A stretch of DNA of 64,000 nt from contig WHVD01000081.1 in the NCBI GenBank assembly GCA_015178975.1, positions 124,001 to 188,000 on the forward strand. The letters are read 5' to 3'. Below the pieces are notes generated by a model, which had not been told where the DNA came from, did not search any database, and saw nothing but the letters and a program-made list of their open reading frames with translations. The translations under genes were made by a program, and so were the position numbers. This document shows, in pieces, positions 1-10,780 of the stretch (its first letter is position 1; each line of letters starts with the position of its first letter). Source of the DNA: Hysterangium stoloniferum. Taxonomy: Eukaryota; Basidiomycota; Agaricomycetes; Hysterangiales; Hysterangiaceae.

Positions 1-480
1 CATCCACCATTGTCACCCTCCACCACCATATGCCAGTAAACAAGTTCCGAGGAGTCAGAGGTTGTTGGGAGGGTGGGATTATGCTGTTAGGCGATGGGAA
101 TGTAAATATGCTGAGCACACCGAGTGATGAGACGATGCTAGAGTATGCCATTAATTAGAAGACCAAAATCAAAATGAGAATGAAAACTCATTTTGTAATA
201 CCATTTCCCCCACCATTCAATACCACCAACACAAATATCGACGTCTGGTGTCTCCCTAGAACGCATATACCCACCACATATGGGGTCCACATTGCCCATT
301 TATACTCCAACAACTGTGACGATGTGGAACACCTCATGATCTTCATTGACCCCAACAACATCCTACCACATGCACCTGCAACCACAACGGCAACTGCTTC
401 GGCAAGGCCACTGCCGATATGCAGTCATACCACATAGAATACCATAGAGTCCAAAATGTCAAAATTTTTAATAGAATACA
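1..480 (+). repeat. Module X, copy 1
   Basis: Starts inside the TGG/CCA-rich stretch typical of the module, then the conserved block found again near 5640, 12400, 21000, 26000, 33540 and 40330. An open frame at 174-437 gives 87 residues rich in Thr, Asn and Pro, with a conserved core (CDDVEHLMIFIDPNN). The opposite strand is also open (188-385). Copies keep the DNA better than any one frame, so coding is doubtful. Confidence 0.55.
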
Positions 481-492
481 TGTACTGACGAC

Positions 493-1000
493 TTACTGGT
501 AACTTGCCGAAAAAAATAAAGGAACGTTCAGGGAGGAGCTATGAGCTGCCAAGAATTTAAAGGGGCATTCAGAGAGGAGCGGCGGGTGTGGGCTTTCTGA
601 AAAGAGCGGTGGACCTGCCAAGAATCTAGAGGGCCATTCAGACGGGAAGGACGGCGTTGCCAAGAATTTAAAACACCATTCAAAGAGAAGCGTCGAGCTC
701 GCCCAGATATTAAGGAGGCATTCAGAAAGAAGTATCAAGCTTGCCCAAAATTTGAGGGAGTATTCAGAGAAAAACACCGACTTTGCAAAGAATTTAGATG
801 AGCACTCAGGGAGGAACGAGATTACGAAGCATTTAGAGCAGCAGTCAAAGAGGAACGCACAGCTCGCCAATGATCTAGAGAAGCATTTAGGGAGGAACGA
901 CAAGCTTACCAAGATTTTCGATGGGAGTTCGGGGTGGTTGCAGCAGCTATTTGCGCAAGAGCTTTCCATCCTTGACCAGCAAAAGATCCACGTAGAGTAA
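493..1000 (+). repeat. Module Y, copy 1: 42-nt repeats that can encode a 14-residue coiled-coil-like motif
   Basis: About ten imperfect 42-45 nt repeats. The plus frame gives AKNLKEHSERS-type 14-mers, strongly charged and heptad-like. The best open stretch (752-1000) ends FDGSSGWLQQLFAQELSILD..., a tail also seen at 25.5 kb. A second plus frame gives CQEFKGAFREER-type repeats and the minus strand is open too (493-969), because the unit length is a multiple of three. No start codon or known family was recognised. It may be the 3' end of a gene or a minisatellite that stays open by chance. Confidence 0.5.
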
Positions 1001-1285
1001 TTTTACGAAGCCACCGCCGAAGGAAAATCGAGCTTGGTAGGTGACGCCTTGACATGCATCAGTCTGCTAGCATCTTCAATTTATAGTCGGTGTCTCTAGC
1101 CAGGAAGAATTGCCAGTGTCGTCGACACTAAGGAGAGTATTGAAGAGGAGTCACAAAATGGTGTCGTCATTAGACAAGCCAAAAAGGTAACGTGACAGAA
1201 GATCGAACGTCCAGGATCCAGCGGAATTTGGAGGATAGTTGATACTGGACTCATCGCATGTTATGAAATAAGTAAGTTGTATACC
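1001..1285. other. Conserved spacer between Y and E
   Basis: No reading frame of note. The block recurs, reverse-complemented, at about 25140-25480 and 39600-39890, so it belongs to the unit and is not unique sequence. Confidence 0.5.
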
Positions 1286-1985
1286 TTACATGCAGAGCCA
1301 TTTCAATAGCCGAGTTGATGGTGGGATGCTGAACACCACTCCAAAGTCAATTAGACCCGATGCTTTCTGAGAATTTATCTCTTTATAAAGATATTTTAAC
1401 ATCAACCGTGGATCTACAACACCTTTATCGTATAAGAACTTATTCAACAGCATAAAAAACGGATTGTCTTTCCCGATGGATTTCATTTGGAGGAATTCAA
1501 TCAGATGGTTATCAACCTGTTATCAAAACACTCATCACATCCCAACATCAAGAGAAAAAAAAGCATACAACATACCATCTCCCTCTCAATCCCACTTAAA
1601 ACGTAAAGCCATTCTCCATCACCACCTCAACGACATCCTCCTTCCTCCTGTCCTCCTCCAAGATCATCCCAACAGCCTCAGCATCCTCCTTGCCCAACAT
1701 GACTTCGTCATCCATTAACGGCTCCTCGCTCTTATCTCCAGGCGTGCTCGAGAAGGTTCTCCGAGGATGCATTCTATCATCTCCACGCTTCCTCTCCGCA
1801 GAATCGAAATATCCGACTCATCCGAGCCTGACGCCTTAGATGCCCACGCCTTTGTATCGCGTTTTCCTTCAACACAGGCCTTGCTGGCTTCTTCGCGGTG
1901 ATTGCCTTTTGAGGAGCGTGTCTAGCGGGCATGCGCCATTGCTTTTGGTTTGGGTTTGAATGCTTCAAAGAGCAGTTATTGATGA
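1286..1985 (-). pseudogene. Module E, copy 1: relic of an unrecognised acidic protein gene
   Basis: On the minus strand the order is a basic stretch (MPARHAPQKAITAKK), an acidic Ser/Asp stretch (SGSDESDISILRR), a Glu-rich stretch (SEEPLMDDEVMLGKEDAEAV), an AT-rich possible intron ending ATAACAG near 1510, and a segment ending DPRLMLKYLYK. The best copy for comparison is 38.9-39.6 kb. The parts lie in different frames, so this copy is broken or multi-exon. No domain was recognised. The gene is divergent from D. Confidence 0.4.
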
Positions 1986-2142
1986 AGCGACGGCAGCGAA
2001 ACTAAGCATCTTACATCGTTTGTTGCCTACATAACACTGACCGAGTGTTATCAGTCATCTTGGATGTAAGTTCCGAACATAAAGAATTCGATTTTAGAGA
2101 AGATTATAAGAGTGGCCAAAAAAAGGTTGCGCGGTCAAAATG

Positions 2143-2346
2143 TTAATTGTTCTTCCCACGACAGCTGATCGTGAGGGAGTAGAAGAGAACAGTCACGAGG
2201 AACACCAAGAAGACGAAAAGGAGATGGCCGGAAAGCCGGGTGCAACGCCTCTCCAGATCGCCTTTTCTAATGACGTGTATGAACGATAAACAGCAGGCGG
2301 TTCTCTCGTGAGAGTAGACCTGATGCAGAGTGGTGTACAGGTACAT
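2143..2346 (-). pseudogene. Module E 5' segment with a hydrophobic stretch, copy 1
   Basis: Minus-strand open frame of 67 residues with one predicted membrane span (HLLFVFLVFLVTVLFYSL) after a basic CTRLSG segment. Conserved copies lie at 6627-6815, 24399-24599, 29609-29845 and 38306-38530. The opposite strand is also partly open and acidic (EEHQEDEKEMAGKPG), so the coding strand is uncertain. It lies just upstream of the E relic and 0.5 kb from D on the other side. Confidence 0.35.
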
Positions 2347-2349
2347 ACT

Positions 2350-2840
2350 TAATACATGGTGGCTTTACCACAGTTACAACTTTACTTCATAAATATATCC
2401 CCAGCAAATGCATGTGGTATCAGGATATCAAATAATTGAGGTGTACGATTATACTGATTTGCCACAGATGGAAGGCAGCCAATGGCAGATGGCAGATGGC
2501 AAGGTACTATGAAATCATGAAGTGATAGGAATTTTCTATATCAAGGAAATTATTGGCACTCAAATAAGTACTTTCATCAAGTTTCTGGCTTATCTGGTAG
2601 CTGCCAGCTAATTCATAGTTGCCTGAGTTATTGTGTTCTAGAACCACAGACTCGCTAGAGTTGCTTCTCATTGAGAGCCTACGATCTTACTACATATAAT
2701 ACACCGATAATGCTGTTAATATAGTTTTTTGGGCACCCAGCACTGGTACTTGCCAAAATCTCACATGGCATCCGCGGCAAAAATTCAAGCAGCAATTGTA
2801 AAGTAACTACCTCGGGCCATGATTTCGCACACAACACTGA
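2350..2840. promoter_or_regulatory. Spacer between divergent modules E and D
   Basis: About 500 bp with no sound open frame. It holds short tandem GGCAGAT/GGAAGAT-type repeats (about 2470-2505) and is conserved in all units (for example 24100-24390 and 38050-38300). The divergent layout makes it the natural shared promoter region, but no specific motif was identified. Inference only. Confidence 0.3.
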
Positions 2841-3900
2841 CCGTAGATTTCCAGTAATATTTGGACTTACACAGATTTGGCAACACTAGGTCTGTCTACA
2901 CGAAGTCGCAGTTGTTTGCCACACTATATAGACGGGCATCTCAGTTTGGTTTAGTTGTGATACAATCTTGACTCTTCCAGCGGAAATCCAGTTCGTATGG
3001 AAGAGTAGGATCAGACTAGCATCTGTGCTGTACATCATCGCCCGATATTCACACCTACTCAAGTATATACTTGCTGCCGCCATTAACCTAAATTCAGCAG
3101 ATGTACCATTAGAGGTGTGTGGTGGGACAGGCCTGAAAATGACCCTTGACTTACAGCAGTTTATAGTGTGTGGTCCCATTTGAGCCCTCAGGTTAGTTGT
3201 TTACTGATTATCCATAGGGCATGTCATGGACTATTCCACACCTCGGCTGTTTTGGGAGCTGTAGCGGCGCTTAGTGGACACGGTAATTAATCTATTTATC
3301 ATTTACTTTCTCAAATAACTCAACCAAGATGGATGTCAGGGGTGTTACTTACAAGGGTTTACGCGATAAGCAAGGATAACGAATACCTCTTAACTCCAAT
3401 CTTGTTCACATATCTTGGAGAAGTCTCCTGCCGTGTGGTGTTAACCTATTGGCAATATATGGACGGGTATACCCATGAATGTGATAGCTTATCTTAGCCT
3501 TTGAAGATTGCATTTCTTGGACCAGCATCAAACTGTTCGTTTTACTTACGTAGATCCACGTGATTGTGTATTAACTAACATCATTAAACAGGGGTACAGA
3601 AGTCGATTGCATATATGTACCTGGAGACCTCGAGTTGACATGGTCGTTATAGAGTCAGCAACAACCGCTCTTTTAATTACGTTTGATGGGCTCATATTAT
3701 TCACCACATTGTTCCACACCATTGGCACGATTGAGCTACAAAGAGGTATAAAAGGATTGCGGAAACAATCTATAACCTATATATTTGTACAACAAGGTAA
3801 TTTACCCCGGCATTTGAGGTTACATGTTATTATGACCCTCATGATATTAATTGCAGGTGTTCTCCGATTTGCGTTAGTGCTAAATTAACGTGACTTCAGT
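2840..3900 (+). pseudogene. D1: DUF6533-like membrane protein gene, best-preserved plus-strand copy
   Basis: Family call rests on the N-terminal signature of agaricomycete DUF6533 proteins: D-T-ILTLPAEIQFVWKSRIRLASVLYIIARYS (2960-3060), then RVYAISKDNEYLLTPILFTYLGE (about 3355-3425), then TFDGLILFTTLFHTIG with a charged loop GIKGLRKQSITYIFVQQ (about 3680-3798). A likely intron runs from GTAATT at 3799 to the AG at 3856, followed by GVLRFALVLN. The family is multi-span and of unknown function. Exon pieces lie in different frames and are separated by plausible short introns. A start codon was not found, so it may be a spliced gene or a young pseudogene. Confidence 0.6.
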
Positions 3901-4233
3901 TGATGAAATGTTGATTTTTATATGTCAGCGTAATTTTCATATGGAATTCACAGCTCCTAATTATGAATAAGGTTTGGGATTATTACCGTTTTTTCCCTTT
4001 TTCACTGATACTATCACATTTTTTTAAAGTTTGCCTCAGTGAATATGTTTTATCCCCTCAGAATTCTATACCACGCACTCATCTCACATCCAAATATTTA
4101 GAGACTTGGGCGCAAACTTCGAAAGCTGGCAAGTGTTTATCGCATACACTTCGCCCAACTTCTTAATCTCAAGTGCAGCATATCCATCCTTCTCATTTGC
4201 CGCTTCTTTCTCGATCTGCGAGAATTAAACTCA
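3901..4233. other. Unit spacer downstream of D1
   Basis: AT-rich with no convincing frame. The block recurs at 7695-8045, 14935-15290, 22260-22545, 27835-28190 and 35640-35890 plus 36763-36850 and is part of the unit. Confidence 0.4.
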
Positions 4234-4610
4234 TCATGTAACACGATTAATATGACGAACAATGTTGTGCTCACTACGTTCCAGGCGACCGTACGCGGTA
4301 TCGGACATTCTTTGATTGAGGACGTTGGAGATAATTATATAGGAGATTTTATTTCGCGGGGACGTTGTGAAGGAGAAATCGCCGTCCATTCCACAGAGGG
4401 GTGTGAGGAAACCTCTGGTGGGAGACTTGAAGGCCTTGCTGCACACTAATTTAAGGGGGGTATCTGCTGAATATTATCACTGACCATGCAATGAAAGACA
4501 TTTATGACACTTGATGAAGTAAAATAAAGGGCTCCAAAAGTCATTAAATACAGTTCACATGTCGCCTAATTTTTCTATAGATGTATTTATTCAGGATATT
4601 AGTAGAGCCG
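4234..4610 (-). pseudogene. Module F, copy 1
   Basis: Conserved short module, open on both strands: minus 4234-4446 (SKAFKSPTRGFLTPLCGMDG-type) and plus 4252-4449 (LTTFQATVRGIGHSLIEDVG-type). In other units the minus-equivalent reading continues into FYFTSSSVINIFNCMVTDN, which resembles a late membrane span of DUF6533-like proteins, so F may be a fragment of a second, convergent member. That is inference. In this copy the upstream part is disrupted. Confidence 0.35.
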
Positions 4611-5445
4611 CAAGAATATTTGTATTTATTTATTTATTTATAAAGCACCCATTCACTCAAAATAGTGTGGAATCATACACATAAATGAATCTGAACCTAG
4701 TCACACCTGAGTCGAACACAGTAGACAGTCCAGAGGGTGCAAATCAGTTATTACATGTAGCACTATCCATGCCATTCGCATCATAGTAAATGTAGCGGGA
4801 GATATAATAGTTGTATCAACTGGCAGTCTTAAGCACTTCATTGAAAGGAAACTTCAGCCTCGAAGCTATGCGCTGCATATCATCTGTTCACTCAGAATGG
4901 GTAACTAGACTAGACTCCTTGGTTAGCGGGAAGTGGGAGCGTCTTCGTGACGATAGGACGACCAAAGTGAATATTCGATGTTCTTGAGGCTGAGCTCTGG
5001 CGGGATATATGTTCACAGAAACTCACCGCAGGAAATGGCTGAAGCTGTTGTGATTTTAATAGTAATTCTTTACCCGTTTATTCCCAATCGACTGATCACT
5101 GTGGCTAAATGGATACTATGCATTCTTGCAATCGGGTGGTATATTTGGTACCGGCGCCGCCACTGCGACGTCCGTCAAGGGACAGCAGTTTGAACGTGTT
5201 TCGTGAGGTCCAACGCTGTTCCACACTGTAGGAAGGTAGTGCACTTAAATGAAGCACTCTAAGCACTTTATCTAAGGTGTGAAACACTTTGTAGCATTGT
5301 TCAAAATCTGATTTAAAGCCGTTAAGCGGTTGTTGGATGATGCATTTAAGAGACTGAATGTAGGTATCACTTTTTGCGTATTTTGCACTTAATTTAAGTT
5401 CATATTACTCTTCAAAGTAGTTCCTTAAAATACGAAAGACATTGA
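4611..5445. other. Unit spacer with short open frame at 4978-5193
   Basis: The only open stretch (+, 71 residues) has a hydrophobic run (AVVILIVILYPFIP). The matching blocks in other units (13490-13760, 21890-22040, 26900-27060, 34720-34870) are not open in the same frame, so it is unlikely to be a gene. A TATT-rich microsatellite lies at 4620-4645. Confidence 0.35.
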
Positions 5446-6140
5446 GTGTCATCCACCAATACGCTGCGAAGCAGGCCACTGGGCACTTCTACCACGCTCT
5501 TATTCCACCACTCACTACCCCCATCATCCATCAATACCAACCACCATTATCCCTCCCATAATTTCCACCATTCCCATTGCGGCCTTTACTTGCATCCACC
5601 GCTGCCACCAACCACCACGATCACCCTCCACACAGTATGTCAGGAAACAGGTTCCGACGAGTCAGAGGTTGTTGGGAGGGTGGGATTATGCAGTTAGGGG
5701 ACGGAATGTAAAGGTCCTGAGCACACTGAGTGATGAGACCATGCTAAGCCATTCCATTAATTGGAAGACCAAAATGAACACGAGAATGAAAATTCATTCT
5801 GTAATAGCAGTTACCCCACCATTCGATACCACCAACATCTCTTCAGAACGCATATACCCACTTCATATGGGTCTACATTCCTCCATTTATACTGCGACAA
5901 CCGTGACGATGTGAAACACCTCATTATCTTCATTGACTTCAACAACATCCCCACCCCACCCCACCTACACCTGCAACCGCAGCTGCTTCGGCACTGCCAC
6001 TGCTGACACGCAGTCACATGCCAGATGCCACATAAAATCCTATAGAGTCCGAAATGTCAGAATTTGTAATAGAATAAATGTACTGACGACTTACTGGTTA
6101 CCAATATCCATCATGAAGCACGGTTATCAGTGCTGAGGAA
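5446..6140 (+). repeat. Module X, copy 2
   Basis: CCA/ACC-rich start (5500-5640), then the conserved block. Two overlapping open frames (5669-5914 and 5761-6006) cover the HIPTSYG...DDVKHLIIFID part in different frames, showing a frameshift relative to copy 1. Same module as 1-480. Confidence 0.55.
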
Positions 6141-6626
6141 TAGCCCGGGCTGCAGTCAAATTTGTAATATATATCAACCATGTAACACAGCATTCATTTC
6201 AGTCAACATCTGACGATCTTGAGTAGCAAAAAGTCCGTAGTCGTTCGGCGTGGTCAAGGTAGAGGGAACAGCCTGTTCCATGTTAAGCTTTAAATGACTT
6301 GTTCAAAAATCGAAAACTGCATTAGTGCACGTAAAAATCAGACGAAACAAACATTGAGATGAAGTGATGAAATGCGCTTTGTTAAAGGGCATTTTTCGGA
6401 AATTCGTGTGACAACTGCCCACTTGACTTCAGTGGGTGCCGGGGATGCGATTGTAAGTGTATTGGGCACTGAGCTAAAGTGCATTTATTTCCAACAGTGT
6501 CCATTTCAAGAAGCGTCGTTGTGGTTGTAGGAGATTCATAAGGGGGGGACGTAGGGGATGTCCAGGCGATGTCCGAGACCGTCTGCACACGTGAGAGCTG
6601 TTGCAAGAGGTGTGCCGGACAGGAGA
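6141..6626 (+). other. Segment shared with 10790-11060 (reverse), no sound gene
   Basis: Contains GGTCAAGGTAGAGGGAACAG and a TGCGCTTTGTTAAAGGGCA near-palindrome, both matched on the opposite strand at 10.79-11.06 kb. There the same block is open for 87 residues. Here it is interrupted. Confidence 0.35.
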
Positions 6627-6815
6627 TTACAAGAGTGGCGAAAAAAGGTGGCACGTAAGAAAGATTTTCTTTCCAGGTTCCGGAACCCATGCTGATTTTG
6701 ATAAGTAGAAGAGAACAGTGACGAGGATGACCAAGAAGACGAAAAAGAGATGACCGGAAAGCCGGGTGCAACGCCTCGGTAGACACCCTCTTCTAATGAC
6801 GTGTATTAACGACAA
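6627..6815 (-). pseudogene. Module E 5' segment, copy 2
   Basis: Minus-strand frame with CTRLSGHLFFVFLVILVTVLFY, matching 2143-2346. The rest of E is missing from this unit. The opposite strand reads an acidic stretch (EENSDEDDQEDEKEM). Confidence 0.35.
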
Positions 6816-7099
6816 ACATCTGACGGTTCTCTCCGTCGGATTAGACCTGATGCAGAGTGGTATACGGGTACATACTTAGTACAAGATGACTTTGCCACAG
6901 TTACATGCTATTTATTCAGGATATGTAGGCATCCTCGGTGCAGTATGTAGTATGATCGCAGGCGCTCAATGAGAAGCAACTCTAAGCGGTCTGACGCTTT
7001 GGCACATAACAACGTATGCAATTATGAATTGGAGGCACAGGTTCGCAGCTACCATCTTCCATCTTCCATCTACTGTCTTCCATGAGTGTACACGGTGAT

Positions 7100-7700
7100 T
7101 AATCTGTTTGGCATTCACTTTCTCAAATAATTCAACCAAGATGGATGTCAGCGGTAATACTTCCAATGGTTTACGCTATGAGCAGGAATAACAAATATCT
7201 CTTAATTCCGATCTCGTTCATATATCTCGGAGAATTTTGCTGCCATGTGGTGGGTTTACCTATTGGCAATGTGTGGACCGGTATACCCATAAGCGTAATA
7301 GCTTATTATCGTCCACGGAGATTTCACTTCTTGGATCAGTCCCAAACTGTTCGTTTCACTTAACTAGAACCACGTTATTGTGTATTCACATCATTAAACA
7401 GGAGTACAGAAGTCGATTGCATATGCGCGGAGACGTCGAGTTGACATGATCGTTATAGTCACAGCAGCACGGGCTCTTACAATTACATTTGATGGGCTAG
7501 TATTATTCACCACATTGTTTCACACCATCGGTATGATTAGGCTACAAAGAGGTATTAAAGAATTGCAGAAACGATCTATAACCTATCTACTTTTCCAGCA
7601 AGGTAATTCATCTCGATGTTTATGTCTATATGTTGCTATGACTTGACCATATTAATTGCAGGTGTTCTCCGATTTGCATTAATGCTAAATTACCGTGACT
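7100..7700 (+). pseudogene. D2: truncated DUF6533-like gene
   Basis: Keeps the YAMSRNNKYLLIPISFIYLGE segment (about 7165-7235) and TFDGLVLFTTLFHTIG...ELQKRSITYLLFQQ (about 7480-7600), followed by the intron-like GTAATT..TTGCAG and GVLRFALMLNYRDFS to a stop at 7709. The N-terminal DTILTLPAEIQ exon is absent, removed with about 700 bp relative to D1. It cannot make a normal family member. Confidence 0.6.
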
Positions 7701-8047
7701 TCAGTTGATGAAATTTTAATTTTGATTGTTTAGCATAATTGTCATATGGAATTTACAAGTCCTAATTGCAGATAAGGTTTGGGATCCCCCTTCCTATTTT
7801 CCTTTTTTACTGATACTATGACATTTTTTCTAAGTTTGTCCCAGTGAATATCTTTTATCCTCCGAGAATTCTATCCCACCCACTCATCTCACATCCAATT
7901 ATAACCCCTATTTAAAGACTTCGGTACAAACTTCGAACGTTGGCAAGTATTTATCATACCCCCTTCACCTAACTTCTTAATCTCAACTGCAGCATATCCA
8001 TCCTTCTCGTTTGCCGCTTCTTTCTCGATATGCGAGAAATAAACTCG

Positions 8048-8345
8048 TCATGTAACGTGATCAATACGACATACAATCTCATGCTCACTACCTTCCGAGG
8101 GGCCGCACGCAGTATTGGACATTCTTTGATCGAGGACGTCGGAGATAATTAAATAGGAGATTTTATTTCGAGGGAACATTGTGAAGGAGGCATCCCCGTC
8201 CATTCCGCAGTGGGGTGTGAGGAAACCGTTGGTGGGAGACTTGAAGGCCTTGCTGCACAGTGATGTAAGGGGTGTATGTATTTCTATGCTGAATATTATC
8301 AGTGACCATGCAATTAAAAACGTTTCTGACACATGATGGAGTCAA
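8048..8345 (-). pseudogene. Module F, copy 2
   Basis: Minus-strand frame 8048-8332 (SKAFKSPTNGFLTPHCGMDG) and a second minus frame 8163-8345 (RNVFNCMVTDNIQ), i.e. the FNCMVTDN segment and the downstream part lie in different frames here. Confidence 0.35.
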
Positions 8346-8775
8346 ATAAAGCCCCCAAAAATCCTTGGGTATAGTTCACATGTTGACTGATTTTTCTATA
8401 GATGTATTCAGGATATTAGTAGAGCCGCAAGACTATTTCTATTTATCCATTTATAAAGCACCCATTCTCTCAGTCATTACATGTATTACCATAGAATCTC
8501 CTTCGCATCACAGTAATGATAGAGGGAAAATATAATAGATGTTTCAAACTGGCAGTCTTAAGGACTTGAATGAAAGGCATTCACTGCATATGATCTGTTC
8601 ACTCAAAACGGATAACTAGACTCCTTGGTTAGGCGGGAGTGCTCACATCTCTACGAAGATCGGTGTATCAACGACAAACATCTGACGGTTCTCTATGTGG
8701 GATGAAGACCTGATGCAGAATGATATATCGGTACATACATACTTAGTACAAGATGGCTTTGCCATAGTTATGATT

Positions 8776-9327
8776 CTATTCCATCACATCCAGCTAAACT
8801 TGTGCCACTTTAATTATTTGTCGCCATAAATCATGAACAGCAGATGAGAATGAGCTTTGGGTATAATGAGAATGAGCTTTGGGTATAATGAGAATGAGCT
8901 TCAGGTATAATGCGAATGGTTTAGTAGATATGTGTGATTTTCTAAAATCGAGATCTAGGTGTAATAAAATATAAAGCATCCAGAGACCTGCTGCGCAGTG
9001 AGACTGAATTTGAGTTGTTCACATATTTGGAGGCTGCTAGTGGCCTCGAATATGAGGCATACAGGGATATATGATTGAGTTCTACAAGGTTATAGAAGCC
9101 TCATGATGGTTCGGCATTCTGGACAGGGATGGAGGGCTTTTCAAAGTACTACTAGCAGGAATCTATTACTCGCAACATGCTGTGTTTTGAGTCCTTCCTC
9201 TCCAAACGGCGGATAAGGGGAGAAAAGGAGAGAACCCATGGATCATATTTTCACCAAGCTTGAATGACTAATCTATGGAACAGGGATGTACTACTCTTCC
9301 AATACCTATCAATTTATTGCCCTAGTC
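8776..9327. other. Unrecognised sequence at the inverted junction
   Basis: Unit B similarity stops near 8770. No open frame of note follows. It includes the 22-bp tandem repeat listed separately. Confidence 0.35.
8838..8912. repeat. 22-bp tandem repeat, about three copies
   Basis: ATGAGAATGAGCTTTGGGTATA repeated head to tail, with a third, slightly diverged copy. Confidence 0.8.
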
Positions 9328-9720
9328 TGTTGTAATACGAAGCTATAACAATAATACTCAGTGTCATAGTTGTAAACAAGAACTGAGGAAAAACTTTCTA
9401 ACTCAGACTTACAGCATATATAATGCTTTTGACATCACATACATAAATGTATGTGGAAGTTGTGGACCATAGTGGACCAAAACATGTACATGACACAGAC
9501 CCATTGCACTGTATTCCAACACGCTCACTCACTGCGTATTCACAACACTCACAATCTTCTTCAAACCCATCCCAATGATCAACTTGTCTAGCTTGACTTT
9601 TACCAACCCCTTGGTGAGTGCATCTGCAACTTCATCTGTTGTTGGAACATATGACATTTTGATTTCGCCAGCTTCAACATGTTCACGTATGAAGTGGTAG
9701 CATACACCAATTTCCATCAA
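9328..9720 (-). mobile_element. Fossil Ty1/copia 3' end (RNase H tail plus probable LTR)
   Basis: Minus-strand 9529-9720 encodes the characteristic copia C-terminal block: YHFIREHVEAGEI, YVPTTDEVADALTKGL, VKLDKL. A probable LTR of about 194 bp (9328-9521, bounded TGTTG..CAACA) lies just beyond it. The rest of the element was not found, so it is a broken, old remnant at the junction between plus and minus units. The LTR limits are inferred from the TG..CA ends alone. Confidence 0.7.
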
Positions 9721-10780
9721 TATTATGTAATGTTTGGGAATATAAAAGCCAGTATGTTAAGGTATCTCTGAGAATATTTTCATTATATTAGGAAATTTAT
9801 TTGATCAGTTATAAAACATTTAATGAGAATTATCAAAACATTGGGACAGTTTTGTCACCCAGTGTATGCCTTATTTGCCACCATACACCCTTCTAATATT
9901 GTTCTTTAGTACTATACATTAGTTCCTATTGCCCCCCATCTTGTCATCACTTCCTTTTGATCCATTTGACACTTTGCTTCTCTGATTGGCCTTCCAATCA
10001 TCTGTCTCAGTGTAGTATAAAGTTCTTTTCATATATGCTACAGTTCCCTGAGTTCAAAAATCAACTCAGATTACCCTCTCTTAGTTTTTGGCCCCCTTCC
10101 CTCATCATTATACCCTTAGAAGGTGTTCTTGGCAAGCCACAACCCCTTACCTTCTGACTCTTAGTGATTTGGCCCCCCAGTCAACTCTGCTAAGTATTGA
10201 CTCTTACTTACATATATCATACTATCCACTCTGTTTAAAATACTGGAGCACCCTAACAGTTCATGTGAGGGTGCAACACATAAGTTGAATCCAAGCTCCA
10301 CCATGTTTATAGAGTCTGACCTCCCAACTAGTATGATCTCCATTGTCAGCACCCCAATTAACCCATTTCCTATAATCAGTCCTCCAACTTAGAGCATTCC
10401 CGCTTCCCATGGCTTAGATCTTAACCAGGTAGTCATTCATAAAACAAGGCTGGGAAGGCTATGTCAGAGTTGAAGGCTGAATCCACCTACCTTAAAAATC
10501 ATGTCATATTGTTTTCTGGAATTCTCTCTTCAATACAAATTGACATGATACATTATTGGCTGAATATGAACCTAGACTCTGGTGCCAGGAACAAGGATAA
10601 ATGGATCCAATGAGTACCTGCAGCCCATGTGATGACTCTCACCCTTTGAGGATCTTCCCAAACATATACAACTGTTTCAAGACCTATTGAAGCACTGATG
10701 TCATATACAGTATAGCCAAGTACCACCATTCCCTGCCATAGATGTTGACAGACTCGCAGCCCTGGCACTCATTAAAGTCA
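9721..10780. other. Unrecognised junction sequence
   Basis: About 1.06 kb with only short frames on both strands (for example 9957-10157 plus, 10553-10768 minus). No domain, repeat or unit module was recognised. It may be further decayed element DNA. Confidence 0.3.

Larger units (their letters stand above)
1..5445 (+). repeat. Large repeat unit A (+ orientation)
   Basis: First of at least six related units filling 1-40786. Order seen on the + strand: X (1-437), Y (about 500-1000), E on the minus strand (about 1286-2346), D (about 2840-3900, plus), F (4234-4600) and a spacer to the next X at 5446. The same modules recur in the same order, reverse-complemented, in the units between 10.8 and 40.8 kb. 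This was seen by direct comparison of shared translations and nucleotide blocks. The nature of the unit (segmental tandem repeat, subtelomere-like block or very large element) is not decided. No terminal repeats of a transposon were found at its ends. Confidence 0.75.
5446..8775 (+). repeat. Large repeat unit B (+ orientation, internally deleted)
   Basis: X at 5446-6140, a segment also found reverse-complemented at 10790-11060, an E remnant (6627-6815), D2 lacking its N-terminal exon, and F2 at 8048-8345. It has no Y module. The join near 7090 (TCCATGAGTG to TACACGGTGATTAAT) skips about 700 bp present in unit A, which removes the first D exon. Confidence 0.65.

Noticed and set aside
4978-5193. 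Small membrane protein gene
   Set aside because: Hydrophobic frame not kept in the matching blocks of the other units.
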